DNA from: Syngnathus acus
Taxonomy: Eukaryota; Chordata; Actinopteri; Syngnathiformes; Syngnathidae
Direction: 5' to 3'
Assembly: GCF_901709675.1 (NCBI RefSeq)
Contig: NC_051092.1
Span: 10,126,491-10,190,490, forward strand
Length of the DNA: 64,000 nt
Position 1 is the first letter of the stretch. Every line of letters begins with the position of its first letter. Under the pieces are notes generated by a model, which saw nothing but the letters and a program-made list of their open reading frames with translations, was not told the origin of the DNA and ran no database searches. Shown one piece after another: positions 40,301 through 50,600 of this stretch. The position numbers and the translations under genes were made by a program.

Positions 40301-40773
40301 ATTTAGCCTGGCTGTGACTAAAGATGGAAAAAAAATTTTGATGCCACATTCCCTTTGACACTGACGGGAGTCCACTGCAGGAACTGAAGAACATCTGTAA
40401 TGCAATATTTTCACCCGATGCTTCTAAGAAGAAATATAATTCCAGGGCATAGTTTGTATTAGTAACAGCTGGATATTAGAAATAGAAAATAATATGAATC
40501 TTGACATATTTAGTTACTGGAGGTACAGTGAGGTTTGCACTTTCTCAAACTAGACTATCAAGTTCTGCTCTTGTTCTTTCCATGATCTTGCAGTGGTTGC
40601 GTCAGTAAATACCAGACTCACTTCTTCCACATTCCTAAAACGTTTGACTGGCGTCGAGTCCAGGATGTACTCCGTCTCACATTCAAAGTTACAGGATGCA
40701 GCTCGCCAATGACCCTAATAAGGACAAGTCATAATGGATGGATACTTATGTGCCATTAGCCTTAGAATGTGTT
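37369..40773. other. Unique sequence with CNE-like segment
   Basis: Non-repetitive sequence at about 37440-38080 is richer in complex, GC-containing sequence than its surroundings. It carries homeodomain-like TAATTATAAC and TTTTAATATGCC motifs near 37960. This is typical of developmental conserved non-coding elements but unproven. A (GCT)n run at 37624-37637 is short. The rest shows no supported gene. Confidence 0.35.
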
Positions 40774-41360
40774 TACCGTAATTTTCGGACTATAAGTCGC
40801 GGTTTTTTTCATAGTTTGGGTGGGGGGGCGACTTATAATAAGGAGCGACTTATGTGTTTTTTTTCAAAGTGAAAAGTGAAACCGTGATAAACGAACCGCG
40901 ATGTAGCAAGGGATTACCGTAATTTGAATTTCAAGTGACGTCAGCAGCGCGACGCGGCGTGGCGCGGCGGTTGTTTACAAAAAGGACACAGATTGATCAC
41001 GGGATGACGAAGATGACGAAGGGCCCCACATACTACCGGCATCATTAGCGGCTTTGTTTCTAAGTGACACGGAGGACGAAGAGTTTGAAGGATTTAAGGA
41101 TTTGGAGTGACACAGAAGGTTTGAAAAACTATCATGGCTTTTACGCACGCCCGGTCCTACTCTACGGAGCTCTCTTTCACCTCCGTGGATAGAAGTCGGG
41201 GGCTGGCGCTCGGCCGGGTGGCTGTCCGGGGACGGTGGATGGGGCTCGGACATGGCTTTTACGCACGCCCGGTCCTACTCTACGGAGCTCTCTTTCACCT
41301 CCATTTTATGGCTGATGCGACTTGTACTCCGGAGCGACTTTTAGTCCGAAAATTACGGTA
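40774..41360 (+). mobile_element. 587-bp pogo-like nonautonomous DNA transposon
   Basis: Inverted ends CCGTAATTTTCGGACTATAA (left, from 40776) and its complement (right, to 41358) are flanked by TA on both sides, consistent with a TA target duplication. Each end also carries a second GCGACTTATA-type subterminal motif. At 41060-41110 a frame reads LSDTEDEEFEGFKDLE then stop, an acidic tail like the C-terminus of pogo-family transposases. The same tail is seen in the 2.6-kb copy. A 51-bp segment starting ATGGCTTTTACGCACGCCCG is duplicated at 41134-41184 and 41252-41302 with a 118-bp period. A nested relic with AACCGCGATGTAGCAAGGGA lies at about 40870-40930. The interior is unusually GC-rich for the window. 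It encodes no transposase, so it would need one supplied in trans. Confidence 0.85.
41134..41302 (+). repeat. Internal 51-bp direct duplication in transposon
   Basis: Two identical 51-bp blocks (41134-41184 and 41252-41302) flank a 67-bp GC-rich spacer. The duplication lies within the pogo-like element and probably arose inside it. Confidence 0.85.
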
Positions 41361-41477
41361 ATAGGTGTAAAACTACAAGACCAAATTTCACCCAAATCAG
41401 TGTCAATGAATTTCAACTTTTCAAGTAGTCAAAACAAAAATAAATGGGAGAAATTATTTTTTTATTTTTTTTTTTAA

Positions 41478-41565
41478 ACCAAGTCAAGATTATTTATGTA
41501 GCTCTTACTCCCAAATACTGATCAAAGTCCAAAAGCCTACAGTTCACAAAAATAGGGTTCCATAA
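41478..41565 (-). mobile_element. Degenerate L2-type 3' end
   Basis: On the plus strand AAGTCAAGATTATTTATGTA followed by GCTCTTACTCCC resembles the reverse complement of the L2-type tail at 47013 (AAACTTGACTTGACTT preceded by GGGCTATACAAAT). It is strongly diverged. Confidence 0.5.
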
Positions 41566-42605
41566 AGGTATTGAAATTTATAAACAGAGTAAGGCATTTT
41601 TTTAACTTAAATCTCTTCTTTTAAACTAATAAATTGTTGTTTTGGGGCAGAACCGGTGTCCTGTTAGCACTGTTGCAAACATTGCTTTATTGTATTATGT
41701 CTTGGGAAGGAAAATATATAGTCCCCTTGATGTCATACAATGACAGTGAAAATTGGACTCACTGCCAGACTCAGTCATTGTTTATGACTCTTAGGAAATA
41801 CAAAATAATCGTCGAGACCACAGAGATAAATAAAAGACAAAATTAGAAACACATAAAACTTAAGCTAATTGTTAAGAATGCACTCACACGTCTCGCACAC
41901 ATAAAGCGTTTAAACCACACCCAGCATTTATTCAGTTGCATATTTAACCCACAAATAAGTATGAGACATTGAATAATTTATTTCTCTTTTTTGATTGCCA
42001 ATGCACAATCCGCTTCGAACGGTTGAATTCTAAGTGCCACAACAAACTGCACAGATGGGCAATCTGCGTAATGCAGAGCTCTCATCCTCTTTTGCAAAAA
42101 TACGGCTACATACAACCATAAACCTGCAATTATGAACAGACTGCCAGAGATTTTAGTGAAAGAAACAGCACGAGGAACATTATCCACTAGTGAAACCAAC
42201 AGTCTCCAGTCTCTACTGGAGAACATACACCAAGTAATTGGCTCAAATACTTTACTCTGGGTTATTTAAACAATTTTAGTGTTTGTAAATAAATATTTAA
42301 AGATTTATGTTAAAGTATCTCTAATAAATGCTATCAAATAAAACAACATCAATATGTTGTTTCATTTATTTATTTATAATTATTACTATTATTAAAACCA
42401 GCTTCTGTGGAGCTTTAATCAAACAGTTAGATCTTAGTCAATATTTGTGGTAAAATGATGGCAATATTTCAAATGTGAGCCTTTGTACTTTTATGATGAA
42501 TATTTTCCAATTAAATGTCTTCACAATATTTTATTGACAAGAACAAAAAGAAAAATAACTGTTTTGATCCTGAATCAACTGAAGCAGCATAATAAAATCA
42601 TGATT
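41566..42605. other. AT-rich unique sequence, no gene seen
   Basis: No repeat family or exon was recognised. The minus-strand frame at 41978-42226 has no recognisable content. Confidence 0.45.
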
Positions 42606-42785
42606 AGCAGCTCTAGGTCACACTTGAGAGGTTGTGGGTTCAAATCTTGACTGATGTCTGTTTCCATGTTCTCCCTGTGCTTGCACAGATTTTCTTGAGG
42701 TAATTGGGCTTCCCCCCCAAATTGTAAAAACATGCTTCTATGGTTACTTGAAAGCTCTAAAATGCCTAGAGGTGCAAATTAAACT
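42606..42785 (+). mobile_element. SINE head region, GGATGG-tailed family
   Basis: GAGGTTGTGGGTTCAAATCT includes a B-box-like GGTTCAAATC. It is followed by TCCATGTTCTCCCTGTGC, a TTTTCTTGAGG segment and AAAAACATGC, the order of the head and first half of the tRNA-headed family at 60326. The 3' half is missing. Confidence 0.7.
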
Positions 42786-44120
42786 GTTTTTCTAGAACAA
42801 ACATCAGAAATGTTTTGCAAATGTATGCAAAATGTGTCATATGTCATAAGCTCAGGTTTCAAAAATATTTTTGAAATAATTTAGTAAAATCTAATTAAAG
42901 TCATTCTTTACTTTTTTTTTCAAGCAAAATGGCTAATGTGTCTCAATAATTTAGTCAACTCGTGGTGTTTGTTGTAAGGATCGGCCTATCTGAGGCCATG
43001 GCTAAATTTGTCCCATGCACAAGCATTCACATGCATCATGGTGGGATAAAATTACCCTCATACTTCCCTGTGTACAGATAGTCATGTGAAGTTTGACCAC
43101 AAAGCATCTGCGGCTGTCACCACACTTCCTGCCCAAGCATTCCATATTCCGTCCTCCTAATGCCAAGAGTGTTCGACGACCAAGCCAGTCTTGCACTTCC
43201 TCTTTTAACACTTCCATGTTAATTCTGACCCCAAAGTGCAGAGCTCATTAGCAGCTGGGCTGAGGACTGAGACTGATCATGATCATTACACAGAGGGTGG
43301 GTAAAGAAGAGCCTTGGCCAAATGTGGATCGATACAGAGGGTTAAAGAATTGCTCCCGCTGTGGGTAGAGGCGAGGAGACAGGGTTGACGAATCGCTGCT
43401 ACATTAGGTCAGATCACATCACGTGGCTGACTGACAGCATTTGGACAAGGTTATCGGATTATAATACATGAGAATTGTCATCGTTGAGCCTGAAATAGAC
43501 TGGGAGCGTAAATGTAGTCATTCACTATTCCTTTTGAAAAGGCAGCTCACTGTGCGAGACGCAGGGGCAGGGACAGATTTGTGAAGTCGGCTTATGCAAA
43601 TGACATAAACAGGTTGAAGTCATCACAGAGCGAAAAGCACCGGAAAGCAAAGAAAGTGACAGTGCAAAAGCACACCATGAGTATTCCTGCAGGGATAAGC
43701 GTGAAGAAAATACCACATTCATAAAGGAGACGAGGTGAAGTCTTCAACCAGTTATTCAAAAAGAAAGAAGACAGACAGTTGGATCTTAATAATATATACA
43801 GCACTAGCAATATGTCTAGATGTTTGACAAAACTAACACACATGACATGCTCAACCCTCAAAGTATGCAGGATGCTATTTCCCCCTATGCGGTGTCTCTC
43901 AAATGTCACTAGGTGGCATACAAGGCAAGGTTAAGTTCAGAACGTTTGCTGTTTAAATTACAGTGCCCGTGAAATACTAAGACCAAACCATAACCTATGA
44001 GCACTTTTGTCAAACAAGTGTCACACGATGCCAAATTAAATCATGTATACAAGGGTAATCTACAAGGAGTTTCATAATACTTGATTATGTGAGTTTTAAA
44101 GTATTTATATAGAGACCAAA
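42786..44120. other. Unique sequence, no gene supported
   Basis: The segment at about 42970-43260 is non-repetitive and moderately GC-rich and could be conserved non-coding sequence. I see no splice-flanked frame with a recognisable product. Confidence 0.4.
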
Positions 44121-44131
44121 TATATATACGT

Positions 44132-44162
<31 letters not shown>

Positions 44163-44288
44163 CATATATATATACATACATACATATATATATACATACA
44201 TACATACATACATACATACATACATACATACATACATACATACATACATACATACATACATACATACATACATACATACATACATACA

Positions 44289-44370
<82 letters not shown>

Positions 44371-44384
44371 TATACATATATATA
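44121..44384. repeat. (TACA)n/(TA)n compound microsatellite
   Basis: About 264 bp of TACA units (longest run about 44193-44317) merges into TA repeats (about 44317-44370). The 90-130 residue Tyr/Val/Cys/Met frames across it are artefacts. It directly abuts the left palindromic MITE, whose TA target it may have supplied. Confidence 0.97.
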
Positions 44385-44684
44385 CACTACCGTTCAAAAG
44401 TTTGGGGTCACAAAATTGTTTGGGTGACCCCAAACTTTTGAACGGTAGTGATTATATTTATTTAGATAATTGTTTATAGATTATATATATAATCTTCTGT
44501 GTAAAAAATCTTATAATATATATGTATACTTATATTCATAGATTATATATAATCTTATACAAATATAAAATATAATTTATAATATTTAATTCATAATATT
44601 TTATTATAATAATATTTACACTACCGTTCAAAAGTTTGGGGTCACCCAAACAATTTTGTGACCCCAAACCTTTGAGCGGTAGTG
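44385..44684. mobile_element. Composite of two inverted palindromic MITEs
   Basis: A 66-bp element beginning CACTACCGTTCAAAAGTTTG (44385-44450) is itself a near-perfect palindrome: 27-bp arms ending GGGGTCAC around a 12-bp core, AAAATTGTTTGG. A second 66-bp element at 44619-44684 has the core in the opposite orientation (CCAAACAATTTT). It is therefore the reverse complement of the first, with only two mismatches. Both are bordered by TA on at least one side, and 168 bp of AT-rich DNA separates them. The end motif is widespread in vertebrate DNA transposon remnants, but I cannot name the family with certainty. Confidence 0.85.
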
Positions 44685-44706
44685 TATATATATATATATA
44701 TATATG
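44685..44706. repeat. (TA)n microsatellite
   Basis: About ten TA units directly abut the right palindromic MITE and mirror the TA run on the left side. Confidence 0.9.
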
Positions 44707-45730
44707 GGGGGGTGTACGTGTGTGCGTGCGTTTGGTGGGGGGCTGAGCACATCACTATGCCGTATTCTTAGCTTTTTAAAGGCCAGGGTCTTCAGTGAAC
44801 CCATTTGGCCGCACCAAACAAAGGATATTGTTTTGTGGTGTGCTGACACAGCCATCAAACACAGAGGCAGGGGAGATCTGTGGCGACGAGGAGCAATGAA
44901 GCCAAGCTTTGATGTTTTTTTACACAAGAACATAAATTGGGCCTGTGAAATACTGTGACTTTTTTTCAGGTCCCGTCCTGCCCCCCTCATCCTCAGTGTA
45001 CTGATTGGCGTCACACTCCCTCATTTTACTATCGTCTCAAACTGGAACATCCAAAATGGCCTCAACTGTGTCATAGCCACAAATATTATTTAAAGTGTAT
45101 TTATGCATTCGAAGAATATTGTCGCTCCCTTTACTGTTGCTATGCTTACAAAGTATGTTCTCTGCTGGAATTTTGGCCCAACTCATCGTGAACTACAAGA
45201 TCTTCTAAAATCTCAGTAACAGTCTTAAAATAAAGAATATATCACTAAGCTGACTTAAGACCAAGTAACATGAATACAAGTGGTATATAAAAAATTCTGC
45301 TCCCAGAATTCCACTAATGTTGACCGCCAGTCAGAGCGGAATTAATTTAACAATTTGGTTATTTTTGTGGTTGCAGTGTATTCATGTTTGCAATACTTTG
45401 CTCACACTACTATTAATCATTTGCACAATAGAAATAAGTGATTATAATGCATGATGGAGGGAGCAGACTACAACTCATGTCAAGAGTTTTGACTTTAAAG
45501 GGGAAGTAATCCCCAAAATGTTCTTTACAATATGTTGTATGTACTCCTGCTAGTCTAAAAACGGCATTCTGATTAATATTACATTTGGGGAATATGTGCT
45601 AAGCAGCAAAATTCATAACTTTTTATCCATCTCAGTGGGCTGCCATCGACTGAAACTAATAAGAACATCTTTGTTATTACAGTATCTGAAGTCATGTTGC
45701 TGCTAATTATAATTGCATTAGCCGACTCCA
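44707..45730. other. Unique sequence, no gene supported
   Basis: A G/T-rich tract at 44707-44745 follows the TA run. The plus-strand open frames at 44704-44958 and 44955-45191 have no recognisable domains. Confidence 0.4.
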
Positions 45731-45804
45731 CCGCTTGCCCACAATCAGCTAAGATAGACTCCTGCTCACCTGCAGGAGGATATCCGCAAGGGTAAAATGG
45801 ATAG
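45731..45804 (+). mobile_element. SINE tail fragment, GGATGG-tailed family
   Basis: CCGCTTGCCCACAATCAGCT, AAGATAGACTCCTGC and AAAATGGATAGGA follow the consensus order of the family tail in a strongly diverged copy. Confidence 0.6.
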
Positions 45805-46661
45805 GAGGATCATATTGTTTTGCTTCTCTGAATTGATTCCATTGAACGGCGGGTGTACTCACATGCCCAAAAAAACGCCTATATAAATAAAACAAAATTA
45901 TTTGCTGGTGATTTAATGTCATGACGATTTGGTAAAACCCCCCACATCTGTCCAATATAATGTTTACAAGGTTTCATGTAGAGAGGGTGGGCTGCTGTCC
46001 AGGATTTATGATCTGCAGCATTCTTACACATCTAAGAATCATACCATATCAATCGATGGTGCTGAAATATGAATTGTGTGCAACTTTTTGGGTGGTTGTT
46101 TGTTGTCAGTTTCAAAGGAAAATACATATTAAGGGCCAGTACTGAAACTTTTCTCTCACTACTCTGGACTTCGACACTGGATCTTTTTTCATTTTTACTT
46201 ACCCTGCCATGTGTGAAAAAAGGCATTTGATAACCGTAATTAATTACATTAAATAAACTAGAGACTTTCAATTGTACTATAGCTCCAAAAAATGCCTAAA
46301 CAGAAATTCTACAGAACAGGAGTGTTTATGCACATGTGTAAGTTCTTGAGTAAGGAGACAGTTCCAAAAAAATAAACTCAGCCCTCTTTGGGTTTCAAGA
46401 ATATACTTCCAAAGTTTGTTAAATATAAAACACTGAAGAGCAACATGGAAACATCCACAACCACAGTAAAACAACATTATATTGTGTTTGTATTATTTTT
46501 GGAAGTTTCATATTTGTTTTACTCAGTTATTAGACCACTTGTCATAAACTCGAGAAGAGGTCATGTATCAACATCGAGGACTATAATTTGTCCAGTTTTG
46601 AGCAGGAATGAGGAATTTCACACTGAATTCAACTTTTTCTACCCAAATTTCAGAAAAAGTT
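45805..46661. other. Unique sequence, no gene seen
   Basis: AT-rich, with no repeat family or splice-flanked frame recognised. Confidence 0.45.
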
Positions 46662-46749
46662 GAAAAAACATGTGGTTCGATGTTTCGCTTCATTTCATTT
46701 TTCTGTCAAAAAATGAAATGAAGCAAAACATCGAACCATGTGTTTTTTC
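46662..46749. repeat. 88-bp near-perfect hairpin
   Basis: The left arm, 46662-46702 (contains TGGTTCGATGTTTCGCTTCA), and right arm, 46708-46749, are reverse complements. About three mismatches are spread over about 41 bp, and the loop is 5 nt. It could be a palindromic MITE or a hairpin-forming RNA precursor. No terminal TA or target duplication is obvious. It ends 13 bp before the tandem duplication starting at 46763. Confidence 0.85.
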
Positions 46750-46762
46750 TGTTTGTGAATGC

Positions 46763-47500
46763 AAGTAAATTACTTTAATTTTACATCTTTCTCTTTATCT
46801 ATATCTATATCATATCATAGATTCTAAGAAAAATAATAGCATTTTAGCATGAAAATATATTCAAACAGTTTATTAAATATTCAACATAATTTTAAACATA
46901 ACAAAAAAGATGTGGGTACTTACCATTGCTGTTAATTTAGGGCTGCGGTGGCCTAAGCCTTACATCGGGTGGTGGTTAATTGAATATGTCAAGAACTCTA
47001 TGTTTTCAACTGGTAGCTTAAGATCAGGGGATGCTTTGCGAATAATTGTCAATTTTTGTCTATGTGAAGCCCTTTGAGACTGCTTGTGATTTAGGGCTAT
47101 ACAAATAAACTTGACTTGACTTGACTAACTGTATTCATTTCCCCCCAAAGTTACTTTGCATCTTCAAACTGATTATTTTCAACATTTTAAGTAAATTACT
47201 TTAATTTTACATCTTTCTCTTTATCTATATCTATATCATATCATAGATTCTAAGAAAAATAATATCATTTTAGCATGAAAATATATTCAAACAGTTTATT
47301 AAATATTCAACATAATTTTAAACATAACAAAAAAGATGTGGGTACTTACCATTGCTGTTAATTTAGGGCTGCGGTGGCCTAAGCCTTACATCGGGTGGTG
47401 GTTAATTGAATATGTCAAGAACTCTATGTTTTCAACTGTATTCATTTCCCCCCAAAGTTACTTTGCATCTTCAAACTGATTATTTTCAACATTTTAAGTA
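46763..47500 (+). repeat. Tandem segmental duplication, two copies
   Basis: Copy A is 46763-47188 and copy B is 47189-47500. They are almost identical over about 307 bp of shared sequence; I noticed one substitution (AATAGC versus AATATC). Copy A contains an extra 119 bp (element plus one target duplicate), explained by the retroposon at 47013-47126. The two units share AAGTA at their junctions, suggesting microhomology. The near-identity implies a recent event or an allelic assembly artefact. Confidence 0.92.
47013..47126 (+). mobile_element. 5'-truncated L2-type retroposon tail with target duplication
   Basis: The insertion ends GAAGCCCTTTGAGACTGC, GGGCTATACAAATAAACTTG and a (TTGAC)n tail, the well-known L2/SINE 3' end of fish genomes. 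AACTG occurs immediately before (47008-47012) and after (47127-47131) and is present once in copy B of the surrounding duplication. This fixes the insertion boundaries and the 5-bp target duplication. Confidence 0.88.
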
Positions 47501-47575
47501 GCAAAACAAGAATCGGGAGCCATCGTTGCATTAATGGATTGAGAAGGCACAGTGGAAGCTAGCGTCATTCCTCAC

Positions 47576-47634
47576 CTGCTCAAGACGCGGTTGGAAACAA
47601 GGGAAATGATTCCGCCGGGCTCGCCTGGGATGGC
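47576..47634 (-). CDS. Candidate 59-bp internal exon, product unknown
   Basis: On the minus strand a strong pyrimidine tract (TCTGTTTTTCTTCCTCTGTT then TGACAG) precedes the exon, and AGCAG|GTGAGG follows it. The frame starting at the first base reads AIPGEPGGIISLVSNRVLS plus two bases, and 14 of 19 third codon positions are G or C in an AT-rich region. A second frame is open but Arg-rich, and the third has a stop. The splice sites and GC contrast make this the best exon candidate in the window. I do not recognise the protein, and the exon is too short to assign a domain. It could also be an untranslated or lncRNA exon. It would lie downstream of the 63.4-kb first-exon candidate in a minus-strand gene. 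Confidence 0.45.
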
Positions 47635-50600
47635 CTGTCAAACAGAGGAAGAAAAACAGATGCTAAGACCAGTTCCTCATTTTAACTCTACCGCTAATTC
47701 AAAAAAGGGTTACAGAACAATGATGTCATACACTTCTTAAAGTAGATGGAAAGGAAATGACAGCATTGGCGTAAGAAAACAAAAATGAAAGCAAGTCATG
47801 AAAACTTTAACATGCCACTGGACATATACGCAGATGTACTGCTACTCAAGATATGTTTGCCTGCTGTCCGTACATCTCAAACTCAACTATTAAGTCAAAA
47901 TTAGTCTGTCACACAAATTTGGTGATTATGAGTAGAGCAGAAGACTAACATGGATATTATTGGCTTACTACAGCTTTTGAAGCAATTGCAGATCCAGAAG
48001 ATTGTAAATACCTGAAAAATTTTCCGAGCGATAAAAACTCATTACTGTGTGGTTTCCCATTGCTGTGTTCCGTTAAAACATGAATTATGTATATATTGGT
48101 CTGTGCAGACATTTGGTTTTGTTTCGGTGGAAAGTAAATTTGCAAACACGTTTTATGCTGCCCACAGTATTTCATGGTTACAATTACCACACTGAATTAA
48201 ATTCCTGGCTCCTTATTTGGGTAAGCATTACATATTACAGTGAAATCACCATAGTGCAAAGCTTCAAGTTTTACCACATATATTTGAAAAACTTTAAACA
48301 TGACCTAAATATATATGAGTATGCGTGTATTTTTAGTAATAGTAGGTGTTATTGTCGTAGTAGTAGTAGTTGTAGCAGTCGTAGTCGTCGTCGTAGTAGT
48401 ATCATCATTATCGTTTTAGTTATACATATATGTCAACTACAACAAAAGAAAATTAAGAAGTATTTTAACAAGTGCTCACGAAAGGGTTCAATTGAAGCAA
48501 GTTGACAATCTAAATAGGACCAAAACCACGGTCTATGAGCTCATACTTAACAACAGACATATGGGCAATGTGAAAGGACACACCAGACCTACAATAACAA
48601 ATGCGGACTAAAATATTAACTCTGACTCTGTAAAAAAACAGATAGAAATATGATGACCGCTCTTTGATGAAGCCAGAAGCATGAGAAATTATTTCTCTGT
48701 ATTTTTAGTACTGTCTCTTCCCCATTTGCCTTTTCTTTTTTTCCTTTCCTCTACACCCGGAGGGCCAGACTCGTTTAGGTTTTACCTCTTCAATATTTTA
48801 CTTTTCAATTTCTGTATAAAATGAGAATCTGTCGAGCAAAGATAAAGAGCATCCAAAGAAAACGTATCTCCTCTTAGACTTAGCCACAGATATGTAAGTA
48901 TGTATACAAGAAAAGCATTTTACTTTTTTTTTTTCTGGCCTTCAAGTTGAGCAATGAAAAAGAAAATATGAGTCAGCCATGTTAAAATCTTGATAATTAA
49001 TAATGTCTGGTGCCACTAAAAGTATATCAAGTGACTAAGTGACACAAAAGGAAACATGGAATGCCTAAAAGCATTGTTTTAGGCAGTACACTGTCACAGC
49101 TATTGATGTAAGAACTTTGAAAGTTATTTTAATTCTCGAGAAAACCTTTGGAAAGTGTCTGGATCGGTGCTTGAATTAAACTCCAATGAGCAATATTTGT
49201 TGTTATTAATAATGGTTCAAACAAATGTACACTTAGTTGCCATTTAAAATGAAAAGTAAATTGAAGATAGAAGGGCTGTCTCACGTTTTCTCTATGGCTG
49301 TATTTGGAACTATTACACTCAAAATTTGATTGCAATTGTAAACCAAGAACAGGGACAATGTTTACAGATCCATCATATGAATTTGCCTTACCTTTGAAAG
49401 GTTCTTAATATAGATAAATGCATGTAGTATATAGTCGTAGTAAAACAAATGTCTTAAAAACTTCACAAAATATACCAGCTTCTCTTTTCTATATTAATTT
49501 CCTTTCCAATCTATACCAGACTGTTTAGTGTGTTATTTTTATTATTTTGTGGTCGAAAAAGATTTTGTTGGAAGTAATGTGACACCCTGCATGCTCCTCC
49601 TTTTACCCGCTATTTGGTTAGCATCCCTCTTTATCATCCAATGAATTATCAGCATCTGCTTAAATCCTTCCATGAGCGAGTGCCTCCCGCGTGCATGACT
49701 AATGATGTTAGGATTCAAGTATCACCTTGAGAAAGACCAGCAACAAATCTACAAAGAATGGAATCCAGTTGTAAAATTTTTCATTTTTCCCAGTCAACCA
49801 TATAGTATGTGAATTATGACAGAATCGGGAATAAATAGTCTTATGAGCCAAGATTCCTTCCACATTTGCCTGAAGCTTTGACAAATATGTGTGAGGTGTT
49901 ATGTCTCTATCATTTTTGTTTTCCTTCATCGCATCATTTTTGGCAACACAGAGATTGAAAAATACTCATGCAACATCAAAATAGATAGAAGACTAAAAGC
50001 TTTTTTTCAAATGACTGATTAAAAACGGTCCCTCTATTTTGTCATGCCTCTATTTATGTTTGTCCTCTACACTGACTTTCACGTGTAGGGAAAATGTCAA
50101 ACTTGTATAGATAAACAGGGTGGTCACCTGTGGTCAACAGCATCCATCAATCAGTTCTTTCATCCAACTACTTGCCCCTTGCATTGGCCAAAAGGAGAAA
50201 ATGAGGTACTTACACTCAGAAGCAGTGAGCACTGAGCTCTTTTCCGAGTTGGAAAATATTTCATTTTAAACACACCATAAATAAGAATGAGATTCTTGTT
50301 GCATGGTCATTAACACATTGTTGCGTGTGATCAATCATTATGAGTGCAGGCACTAAGAGCATCTGTATCATCTTTCTCTTCAGGCCATATGAAGGGAACA
50401 TTTCTTCACGGATCCTTGTGACTCACAATAAACTATGTTTTAAAATTATTACTACTGCCAGATGTTTTCTTGAACAGCTTGATATTTGTTTGTACTACCT
50501 GATGTTTTTGTACAATTAACAATGAATGTTGTGTGGCATTTTGAAGTTGGATAGAGAAACTAAATAAGTATGTGTAGAATATGAGAAAGTTAACTTTGGC

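Noticed and set aside
44041-44433. Open frames of 90-130 residues rich in Tyr, Val, Cys and Met
   Set aside because: They are translations of the TACA/TA microsatellite in three frames and have no coding content.
46763-47000. ATG|GTAAGT donor on the minus strand as a real exon
   Set aside because: The upstream sequence has no acceptor or coding frame, and the motif is simply duplicated with the surrounding block.
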